NCBI GenBank assembly: GCA_030248225.1
Contig: JASANE010028131.1
Location: forward strand, 1-64,000
Direction: 5' to 3'
Source: Trileptium ribeirensis
Lineage: Eukaryota > Nematoda > Enoplea > Enoplida > Thoracostomopsidae
Length of the DNA stretch: 64,000 nucleotides
Positions 50,901-62,900 of this stretch are shown here, piece after piece; the stretch's first letter is position 1, and the number at the start of each line of letters is the position of its first letter. The position numbers were made by a program, and so were the translations under genes. The notes beneath the pieces are model-generated. The model was given only the letters and a program-made list of their open reading frames with translations, did not search any database and was not told where the DNA came from.

Positions 50901-53900
50901 CTACATTGTCACAGCTAACGATTTTTGCTAGTTCCTAGCAACTAATCAAAAGAAATAATCTGTTTATTGATCATTTCCATCGTGAATGAATGTGTATTTT
51001 GTACAATATTGAACGATTTTTGCTCCATTAGCAGATTAACTTTGGGTCGTTCAACCCCGAACATCGCACAATAGTCACATCGCTATTTACGAGCTGTTGC
51101 TTGGGTTTCTTAACAAACTTCGCACAGCGAGCGAATCACACCACAGATGGAAACGCGCGTCGCACCACAAGCTCGATTAGAATAACACTTCGCAATGCAC
51201 CTAGTTACCAGATAAGTCACGTTATGCTCGAAAGGGTTAAAAAATTCAAAAGCGAGTTGACGATGTCGAATCACGGCTGCGACGCTTGGTTTCTCATGTT
51301 ACGTTGATAAGTAAAACAGTGCGTTGCTTAAAATTTGTCCAGCATTGTAATAATGGTTTCCTAAAAATCAACACGCGGTTACACTATTACATTGCTTTTG
51401 CTTCGGAATATCTTTGTTTGTTTAATCGGTGCTACTACAAATCATGAAAATCTGAGCGCTGTCATGTACAGCTGCCTAACAACGCCGCAGTATCGTTTTA
51501 TGTCCAAGTTTCTTGCTTATTTTACAGCCATTTTGATACAGTAAGCAATTCTAACATATATGAAGTGGGACTTGAATCTTCCTAAAACTTGCGAATATAT
51601 ATGCTGAAAGTGAAACGTTGCATGCGAAAAGAGCTTGCGTGTTTTCCGAAATCCCTAAGAATATTTGACACCGATGTTTAGCTAGAATGTACCATTTTAC
51701 CGTTTTCTCAAGCTTTGACACCCTGTGCCAACGGAAATCGGCGTCATAAAAACACGAAAAGTATCTGCGACACTTCTTCTCACACGAAACTTGTTTCAGA
51801 ACCGTAGGTACCGAGTTTTGCAACGTCTTCACGTATTGTTTCGTACGACATCGAGAAAAAATTGCAAGCTATGAATGAATATTCGGATCATGACAAGTTA
51901 TTCTCAATATAACAGTGATATGAGTACCATAGGATAAAAATTTAAAGTGAAATTGTAAGTACTGGCTAAGATTAGGCTTAGTCTCAACCTTAGGCACAGG
52001 TTTAGTTTAGGTTCAGACTTAGGCTTATAGAGACAAAACGACACGATCATTCGAAGATGGAAACTTGACATGATCTGAATAAGAGACCTTACTTTGGTGT
52101 AGGAGGACCTTTATATGTCTATTTTGCGTTGTTGTTATGACACAAAAGTAAAAAAGCGCTACTAAGTGCATATAAATTTCGCTTGCACTAACGGATCAAG
52201 CAAATTTTTTAAATATTAGCGGGCCTTATCAGAAGTATCTAGCACTTGCAAAGATTAAGTGCTGCAGCTAAAATTTAGAAATAAAATCTTAATTATTTGA
52301 ATGTTAAATAGGTCTCCTTATGATTTGAATAGATAGGTAAAATAATCAATTAGGATACATTGTAGGTTGCTACTCATCCAAGTCATATTGATTCGGCAAA
52401 ACCTGATTCCAAAAATGCAATAGCTTCTCCACCGCCAGAATTAGTAATAACTACTGTGTCGGACAATGGCGATAAAACTGCAGCAAATGCAGTAAACTAC
52501 AACCCTGAAGATGGATTTATCATAATACCTGTTTCAATCAAAAACAACAATGATTTCAACTTAACCGGATTCACCATAGAGGTACGATTATTTGCCTATT
52601 TTATTGCAACATTACGAATATGTATAAGCGGCAGGTCTTTCTTTCTGCTGCTTTAGTTGGTCCGTTCAAGGAAAGAACTAGAGAAATAATCCAGACTATT
52701 AATGAAACCAAATGTGTATAAGGGAAGATTATAGTACTTCCTTGCCTTTTAACGTTAATAAGTGTTATGTGTTAAGGGCGTTTTTGGAATTATCGCTAGT
52801 TATATTTGTGAAGTTAAAACACATGGTCCATATAATTTTTTGACGGGGTGGTTCCAGGTCGGACTCCCAAGTTTTTATAAAGCATAGGTCGAAACTTCAG
52901 TTCTTATAAGGGTGGTTGAACCGATAATCATTGATTTGCTCTAAATATAGGGCCGGAACACCCGCCACGAAATTGGGTGCACAATGTGTTTTTTACCGTT
53001 GAAGGTCATTGTATTTCTGACTACACCTAGTATAAATAAATCTTTCTAAACAGCGCCCATTACAGAGAATCATCCAGTCATTTAAACCGCCGTTATTAAA
53101 TTGAACAAGCTAGTCATTTGTATGCCAGCGCCAACGGGCAAATAAAGAAAACCATGAAGCCCACAATAAAAGCAATTTGATGGGGTATTTAAAAATCTAA
53201 ATTTTGCTATAATACCACTGTTGCTTTTCGAACATGGAAAAAGATTCATTATTTACTTCAACCCGACATGACCCGACATGACCAGTTTTGGCAGCATGGC
53301 TCTCCCTCCCTATGCCCTTCTGCCCTATATCCTGCCCAATATTAAGAAGTTACAAAAGTATTACAAACGTTCGTAGTCAGAACTGAGAAAACTACACAAA
53401 TCAGTGTTTTGTTTCCTCACATTAATAGCTAATTTGTACATTGAACTGTTTCTAGCTCTCAATATTTAGTAAGCTCGCATAGTTTCAGGCGTTTTGGTAT
53501 TACTCAGACAAACATAATACGATGATATGAAATTTAGGATGTCGTTGCTTGCCGAGCATTGTGAAATTTCATATGGTGTTAAAGCGTGATACCGTCGTGA
53601 TATTCAACTGGGAAAGTAATCGCAACCAAAACTTTAATATTTGGGGTTTAAAATGATGTTGTTTATACTTTGTCTAGTCGAGTATTACCATCACACCTAT
53701 GATAGCTCAGGCATTTGTCGGACACTAAAAGCCGACATTTCAGGCATTATATATATTATGCGCATATCAGCTATCCATTACCGATTTCACAACTTGTGGT
53801 AGAGATCTTATTGGCTTTATTCGGTGCCAAAGGGAATTATTACTAGGGAGTAAGCGCAGAAACGTCCCAATAACGTTTATGTGTGCCAAATTAGTCTTTA

Positions 53901-56900
53901 GTTTAAATACAACACAGCTACTACTGTTACGTTGCCGCTGTAGAAAACCTTGCTGAAAAATGCCAAGCCCGAACATACTATAGCGTATAGTGGGTTATAA
54001 ATGCTTTCTCATCAAGCTCTATAAACGACTCCTTTGGTTTCATTAATTTTAAAGCTCAATGTTGCTCTCGCCCTTAATGTTGTCATTAATGAACTTTTAG
54101 TCGACCCGCGCATTATCCGATCGAAAGATAGCGCCCCTTATTGCTCTGCTTATCACACACTGGGGCAGTGTAATTGTCATGCCCCTCTTCCAAATTTTTA
54201 AAGTAATACTGAATGCAACCCGATTCCCCTCAATCCACACTCACGTCGGTCCTGCTGTTATCTTTAGCTGTTACTTTTTCGTGCAGAAGAAAATTTTTTC
54301 TCAGCCTATGGTAGATAACAGTGAGTAGGAAATTATTTTAGCATTTATAACCTGATGTAAATCGTTGTAATATATAACGCAATAATAATATAATGGCATT
54401 ATTTGGCAACACATCGAGATTAGAATGCAAGCTCGGGCAATATTGTCATACTAGAGTTAGTTAATATGACTTAACGTCAAACTACAGCTTGATTTAAGAA
54501 TCAAGGATTATCTATATCCATATTACATAGTCTGTGCGGGAAACATTATGTTGTTGATGGACAAAAGCGCAACCATTATAAGAATAGGTGAACTGTCCTA
54601 AAATTTCTGTTTTTTAATCCAGACTCCAGTAGTTTCACTTTATTATTTTATAAATAAAAATTAACCAGTTCATATATACTAAATACTGGCAACTGTATCT
54701 GAGAGTTTGCAATTCAGACGTCGTAATTTTTTTGGTAATAGACAAATGACATTTATATATAATAGCATTTAGCATCTTCCAGCGCCAGACTAATTCGTAG
54801 GGATTTTCATATCAGAACCACTTCTGTGTTAACAAATAAACGTAGTATCCTTCATTTATTAAATCCATACATATCATCAGTAATGTTTTTTATATATTCT
54901 ATTCTAGACTACATACAAAAGAGGTTTATATATTTTATTATTTACCACCATCCCCTGTGTTTTTCTGGACCTAGTTTTGCGGCAACTTTTAGAATACAGA
55001 CACTTTCTTTATAATCGTTTATTATATACCAAGCGCCTCAGACGGTGAATTCCAAAGTACCTCGGAAAATGAAGTTATGTATTGAAAAAAGAAACAGAAA
55101 AGGTCAAAAACTATTAGGAGACTTTGACGCATAGCTATGTAATAAATGCATCCAAATATTAACCGCTACGAGATATATTCAGAAACCCATGAAAATTCGT
55201 TTGGACCGTCGGCTTCGTACGTTAGCTTACACATAGCCAGGGTTAGTAAAAGGTACAAATAGGCGACTGTATCTCCGTTATAAAATAGTATTTTGGGTTA
55301 TTTTCTTTCCTGTAATGCAGTGGATTTAATTAAATTTTTTCCAAATTTAATGCGCTAAATTCTCAAAGGTACTTCCGCGTTCTTTTCATATCATCGAAAC
55401 TGTACCGTTTGTTATATACCACGAAGTACGCTAAGCTGGGTACAGATTTTGAGATGCAAGATTATTCAGAAATATTGCAAATGTTCAATTTATGATTGTA
55501 AATAACATACGTACTCATTGGCGCAAATCTGTGCTAAACATTGGGTGAAGGCAAAAGAAGTTTTTGGGGCAATAGCTGTTTTGATAAGCAAGTAAAGTAG
55601 TTGTGAATTTTTTTGTGAAAATATGGGGAGCCCAGCCACCCACCCGCCACCCCCGGGGATTTGCGCCTATGTGAGTAGTCTGGTGTTTAGTGTACCTGTT
55701 TATCATTAAACATGAATGTAACATCACGAGGAGCCATGCACTGTTTTACAGTGTTGAAAAAATTTTTTTTACAAATAAAGTCCCCACACCTCAAAGTTTA
55801 AAGCTTAAAAAGTGTTTGTATACAGTTTAGACATTTTAGAATGTATATGCTTCTGTGTAGCTTTATGTTTGCAAGCATTATGAACCATACAGTTTCTTAT
55901 AATTCAGCCCGCACAAACACTTTAAGCTGTTCTCATCAAATGTGTATTCATAAATAGCTTATAAATAAATATAACCACATAAAAATAAAAGTTTGAGAAA
56001 CTAACATTGTACTTGTTATATATCGTCATGTAACCTTTCCATATAATTTCTAGCTAATTTCACCCGCCTTTGGAGCAGGAGATATTCGCTTTATCAGCAA
56101 AGATGGTAGTTCTATAGAGAAACTAAATGTAGCACCGAAATCAGTTGCCGATAACCTCAACCTGAAGCAAACTATAGATGGGAATTATAAAGGTTAGCCA
56201 TTGAAACTTAACTATTATAATTGGATTAGTAAAGCGTAAACAAGCGGTGTGCTTGATTTTCACTAACCCCTTACATTATGAGTTTGTATTTCGACAAGCG
56301 CTTCCGGCACGATGAACCGAAGTCTGGTCGTTTGCTTTTGCGTCGCACTCGTCAACCCATCTCTTTTAGTCGGATAATTAAGGCTTCTAACAACGTGAGC
56401 AAATATAAACCAACATCTTATCAAAACGCATGCTAAGCCACTTGCTGAGTCAACACAATACTTAGTATTGTATTAAAGAATGAATTCGAGTCGAGTTTTC
56501 CAGCCCGACTCGACCCGACCCGACAACCGTGCCAACCTGTCCCGACCCGGCTTTGTTTCGTTTTAAATCATATAATATAGATTCTACAAAATCTAAGACA
56601 AGCATGTTCAATGGGAAACTTCATTTACATAGGTTGTATCGTCGCTCCGTTGATTTTCCTGCTGGTAGTAATAACTATTTTTGGGTTATCGGCAGTTCGC
56701 CACCCTCGCCATGTCGAAAATTTTTTGGTTTATACTTAAACTAGGAATTAATGACATGGAATACAGATAATTGTGTAACCTCGCACCCTTTTTCGGAAGC
56801 AAGGTGTAGCTGCAGCTAGCATAGAGAAGGTAAAGAAACGCCTAATTACAAGGTCCATGTCATTGCACTGTTGTCGATATTTTACATGGTTATCAATGCA

Positions 56901-59900
56901 GTAGGAACGTTCACGCAGAAACGACCTGGCGGCGATATCACGGCTACCCTTGAACTTACTGCAAATTAAAAACAAATTTTAAAATGTGTGAAAATAAAAC
57001 AGTCAACGTTGATTGAAATATTATGTACATACATAAATGTAATGTTTTGTTTATTACCTGACTAAAAATATCTGCATATACATACATAAAATGGGTACAT
57101 TTGCACATTTTATTTTAATGTGATTCAGCTGGTAAGATATTCCAACCATCTGTACTCCGTTGCGTTGAGAATTCCAAAGTTTTACCATTAGCATTGCACT
57201 TGTGAGTATTATATTTTCCTGTCGTGTGGTCCAACACGATTTGATCCGACCCGGCCACGGGCTCACACCTCAACCCGACTCGACCAGACCTGACGTGACC
57301 CCGCCCGCACTGCGCCAGACCGGACCTCCATCTTTATATTGTATTAACTTGCTATACAACAAAAGGTTAAGCGATGTCTGCTGAGTACCGCTTAACATAA
57401 CTCAAAACATTTTCTAAGGGGTTTATATTCGAAAAATCCACATATTTTATCGCTTCCATGTATCTATCGTGCAAAGTTTGACAAATTCAAGGTGGTCCCA
57501 ACAATCGAACTCGGAAATCGTTGTTGCAAACCGCTGAGCGACTTAGGAGGTACAGTGTAGGAAAATACGTGCTTATGCGGCGTTTACGTTATAAAACGCC
57601 CGCCATGTGGAAGATTTGTCCACGTGTGGCCATGACCACACCATGGTGCATTGTACTCAGACGGGCATACAGTGCAGCACAAGTCATGGTGTCGCTGACA
57701 CCTTGTATATTACACTATGGTGTCTTCGACACCATATGTTTGAATACTTATTTTAAAAAAGGCGGGAAAACTAGCTAACTGAAATTTCAAATGATTTACG
57801 CTAACTGATTGTAACCCATAAGCCATTCCGTTGAAATCTTTGCATAGGAAGTGCGCGGACAGAAGTTAAACCGTATAAACACCATACAACGGAAAAAAAA
57901 CGTAAATACATCTTCCCAAAAGACCTTCATCGAAGTTAGCTAGAAGTTAATGGTGTCCATGACACCATGTATAAATGCTGATGGTGTCCGAAACACTATA
58001 TAGAATTGCTTAGAATACAGTGTGGGTGTTCCGTACACTATATCGTTAACGGTGTTAGGCAGGCTGTACGTGGACAAAACTTCCACATGGCGGGCAACTT
58101 ATAACGTAAACGCCGCATTATAGGCAGACAGGCGATAATCCCCTGACGCTTAGACCCCCTCAGGGCCTCGCAGGTCACTCACGGAAGAACAATGATTCTC
58201 CCCTATGGCTGCGAACTCCTTTCCCCTCCAGCGTCTACGATGCGCCAAAATTTTTCCAAAAAAGGCAAAAATCGAATGCAAATGGGGAAATGCTGAGCGA
58301 AATTTGCAAAGATTGGGGAAAATTGGCAAAAATCGAGGGCAAAATTTCACCAATTTTTTGTTGCAAAAAATTTCAAAAATTTATCTTTATGAAAACGTTC
58401 ATTCGCCGACCGGGCCTTGGCGACGACCATCCATCGAAGCATCCGCTATCGCCTGTGGTGCTTCGGAGCTTCGCCCATGTATGTTTAGGGACCTCGCTAA
58501 AGCGACGAAATGACAACGCTCATGCAAACAAACGCAATACATTTTAGTACAGCGCTTTGCAGTAATTGCAGATGCAATATTGCATCGAAGGGGACTGAAC
58601 AGTTGATAATACAGTAAAACTTGTTTCGGTTGACTATCGAAAAGATTGTTTCAGTTGGATTTTCTATTAAGCGTTTTAGTTGTTTCGAAGCATTGTGTTA
58701 AAGCACTTTGTGACGTACAAGATTTTTCCTTTTAAAAATACTAAATATTATCATAACAATTACATTTCATTTTAACTATACGAAAAGCCGACAAGAGCAA
58801 AACAATAACATTATTTTCATTATGCACCGTTCACATTAAGTTGCGTGCGTCGACTACACACTCTTTGGAAGGTGTCATGACACTTGCACAAAATAGCTGA
58901 GGGTTACTTGACAGTTCCTCGCTGATTGCAGTTGCTGGCAGAGCACTATCTACAAAATTGTGCAACTGTCGTGCCAGTACCTGCAATCTAGTGACATGTT
59001 AGCGACGATGTTTACAACTTAGAATTAATATAGTGACATAAGCTGCAAATAGTATAACTGCCGTGGCAGTAGCTACAATTTTGAGTGGTTGTCTTGCTAA
59101 TATCAACAATTTAGTGTTACTGTCATGGCACCATGAGCAATTTTTGTGCAATTGTCTTGACAGTATCTACATTTGACATAACTGGTGCGACGGTATGCAG
59201 AAGTTGTGTAACTGCCCTACAGTGTCTGCAAATTTCTGAGAAACTGTCTTGACAGGATGTGTATTTGATGTAAATGCCATGACGGTATCTACAGTTTATG
59301 GAACTGCGCTACAGTTTCTGCACTTGAAGTAAGTGGTGTGGCAGTTACTCAAATTGGTATTATGTTATGACCTGGTACAGTATTGACAGTTATAAGCTAA
59401 CTACACTGCAGTCATAATGAATTAATAACTTTGTCCACTGCCGAGTATCTTGAATTCGAAGATACACATGCACGTATATTTAATATTCAGATGCAACAAT
59501 GGCCCTGCCCACATGAGGGCTACCCGAATCCCACAAAAACAACATGTATGGGACAACATTTAACTTTGCTTCCGCTCCCTTTCCCTCAATTGCGAGTTAC
59601 TAGTACAGTTTTCGCTCAATTTGATTTATTGTGACATATAACAGTTTATATACTGCTGAAGGGCGCCCAACTCGAAAAGCTTTGGCGCAGCTGATCAGCT
59701 GGTTTGTGTACGATGGGCCTCGCGTTATACTGATGTAAAAATTAAAAAGAGACACGGATCGGAGAGCGATATCCTAAATTGATCCAGTTTAATGCTTTTA
59801 TAAGGGCCACGCCTTAGGCTAAAACTCAGACTTTAGGGTATTAAAAGTGAACAAGGCTGCCTATTTCAACACCAACCCTCAACGTTGCCGTCACTTCCTC

Positions 59901-62900
59901 AACATGGACACAAACATCGGCGGGGCGGGGGGTTGAAGCCTTACCCATTAATGTGCTTGGAGGCGGCCATATAGGCCTTCTCCCCAAATGGCAATTTGGC
60001 AAATCATGAATATATATTTAGAAATATGTGTGGCGTCCTCCTCAAAAATTGACCATGTTGACTAATTATGTAGTAGCTCGATCGCAAACTCATAGTCACC
60101 AGCAGCCACATAACCGTAAGAGTACAAGACGTACTGTGTCCCGCCACCCCAGAATTTTTTCGCGGCTGCGGCCTTGTTCCTCGCCTTACTTTGGCCCGGG
60201 CTTAACTATTGCCTTTGGGTTGTTAACATGTCGAATCGAATAAGTTTTTAAGGCCTATTGTAAGTTATAAATTAGATATATTTTAATGAGTGTGCAAATT
60301 GTCACTTATACACGATTGGATGTTAAATTTTCGAGCACATTATACAGTAAAACAACTCAGAGGCGTTGAATACGCAGATTTTATATCTGTCACTGCTTTC
60401 AGTGATTATGCAAATGAGATGCTGGCAAGTGCGTGTTTGTTTGTTTGTCTGTTGATATTTAGGGTCATATTGTTTAACAGCAGTTTGGTAGCGGTGGGAT
60501 TGATTTTGGACATTTAGCGCGTTTATATTCATGCGTACTGACATTGGGATTGTTTCTGAGGATATGCCTCAGTAGTTTTGGGTTATTTTGGGACAATTTT
60601 TGGTATATTTCGGACGTTACCAAAATCTTGATGCGGTTTTTTGGTACTAAAATTGAGATATGCTTTGATTATGAAAATTATTCAATAGTATTGTGACTTT
60701 TGGTCTTTTCCTGAGGAAATGCCTCAGTATGTGCGGAATTTTGGACATTTTGAGCTAGAACTAAGAACTTTGCCTAACTTTAGTATTAGTTTTCGGTTTA
60801 AAATCTAGGTTTCAATTGGGTATAAAAATTACCAATTTTCTATTAATTTCAGTGATATTTGCATTATATCAAATAGTTGTTATCGGGCAAATCAGGCCGA
60901 ATTTGTATCGCAGAATAAATCCAAATTAAATATCGTAATTTCCATCGAAATATCGAGTGCCACACAACTAATTCGAATAATTTGGCTATATTCCCAATTG
61001 CATTCATTATCGAATTTCGGGCTCCATTACCGCGTTTGGCAAAAATATCTTAACAATATCCAGAATATTTTATTAAAGATCATTTACAAAGAAATTAAAG
61101 CTTGCTTCGAAATTTTTCTGTTTCCGAAACTCGACTACAACGTTAAGCATAACGTTAATCCGGAACATATAAATTAATCTTTTTCGGAAATATCTACGTG
61201 ATTAAATTCTTATTGACTTTGATACAGAGATAATTTTATTCAGTCTTGCTTTTAGACGATAAAACAGAAGGAAGCTAACTATAATTTTCGTTAAGAGAAA
61301 ATGTAATTCTAAAATTGACATGTTTCCCATCAAAATATGTCAAATGTCGCACCAGTTATGTCAAATGTAGATACTGTCAAGACAATTGCACACAAATTGC
61401 TCATGGTGCCATGACAGTAACACCAAATTGTTGATATTAGCAAGACAACCACTCAAAATTGTAGCTACTGCCACGGCAGTTACACTGTTTGCAGCTTATG
61501 TCACTATATTAATTCTAAGTTGTAAACATCGTCGCTAACATGTCACTAGATTGCAGGTACTGGCACGACAGTTGCACAATTTTGTAGATAGTGCTCTGCC
61601 AGCAACTGCAATCAGCGAGGAACTGTCAAGTAACCCTCATCTATTTTGTGCAAGTGTCATGACACCTTCCAAAGAGTGTGTAGTCGACGCACGCAACTTA
61701 ATGTGAACGGTGCATTAAGGAAGCAAACATCGAACACGGAATATGCGTGTTGCAAGCTTCAGTCTTAAATGTTTAAACGGAAGAAGTTAATAACCAACCA
61801 CTCGTTATGCATAAGATATATTTTCGATCTGCGACTGTGATCTTAGTAATTTATATAATGTGTTTATAATTAGATATAAAGTGTTAAGCAACGTCACGTT
61901 AACCAGAATTAATTTAAAACAAACAGTTAAAGTACCAATTCTGTGTTTATGCAATTGTATAGATAGGTATCCATTATTACAGGCGGCCCACTGACATATT
62001 TGCTGTCAACACATGAAGGTATCACAATTTCGTTCACGGTTGATACCGAAGTCGAACTAGCCACTCCCAGTCCGATTCTGGAAGTCATGCCAGAATTAGC
62101 AATATTCCATTCAACATTAAACGGCGACCAAATCACTGAGGTATGGATAAATATGCCAGATTGCAATAGTCAGGTTATGACTTCATTACAATAAATTTCG
62201 CTGTATCAGTAGTCTTCAAGACAACATACTATTAGCTGGTACAAATGTATGACTACATACCTTTTTCGTTATGGTTTTCTCGTCGTTCAAAAGAACTCTA
62301 ATATCAAAAAACTGCGACAGACTTTCATGCATCAGACGTCATACAAAAGAATATTTTAAGAATATTTAGTGGGACAAAGTACATTTATCAATGTCTGTTG
62401 TATACATCCATAAGATTATGATGACTTCGCGAGGAAATTATGACACTTCTGGCATCACCATATAAATGTGTCGGGCTTGAGGCGACTCATGTCGACCTTG
62501 CCATACTTCCGGTTTGGGAGTAGGGTTGTTTAAAAATAAAACTTTAACTCGACCGCCGATGTTCAATCCGTATAATGACCCTTAAAACTGGGGCAAGATC
62601 ATAAACTCATAATTCATCTAATAAAGTAATATCAGTAGATTATTTATGTGTCCAAGACACTATTGTTACGTTTGTTTAGCAGTAGCCTTGCCTATTGCCA
62701 TAAACCATATTTATTACCTAGAATTTGTAAAGTTGTCTTCACAGTTACACATTTTCTGATTCCTGAATTAAAATGATTAGTCTTACCATTGCTCTTTTCA
62801 GATCACACTCAGCAACAAAGGTACGTCAGCGGCAAGCGATATTTGGGTAGCCGCCGTCAATGCGAATGATCAGGAGGGGCCGTTGGTATATATCGTCTCG

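Larger units (their letters stand above)
52582..56053 (+). other. Intron with dispersed repeat copy 4 and MITE copy B
   Basis: Contains 55060-55395 (dispersed family) and 55520-55677 (MITE copy B). A short CCCGACATGA direct repeat lies at about 53260. No other supportable content. Confidence 0.6.
56193..61982 (+). other. Longest intron, filled with DNA-transposon remains
   Basis: Two CCCGAC-rich patches (56500-56560, 57235-57325), the 542-bp TTA element (57576-58117), a GC-rich/T-rich segment (58130-58520) and the 2.9-kb TTA element (58823-61714). ORFs in this intron are unsupported. Confidence 0.75.

Noticed and set aside
51968..52030. TTAGGC-like stretch resembling telomere repeats
   Set aside because: The units are irregular (TTAGGC, TTAGTC, TTAGGT mixed with other bases) over only about 60 bp.
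56500..57325. CCCGACTCGACCCGACC patches as ends of one element
   Set aside because: The two patches are simple-sequence-like and in the same orientation. No inverted ends or target duplication could be defined.
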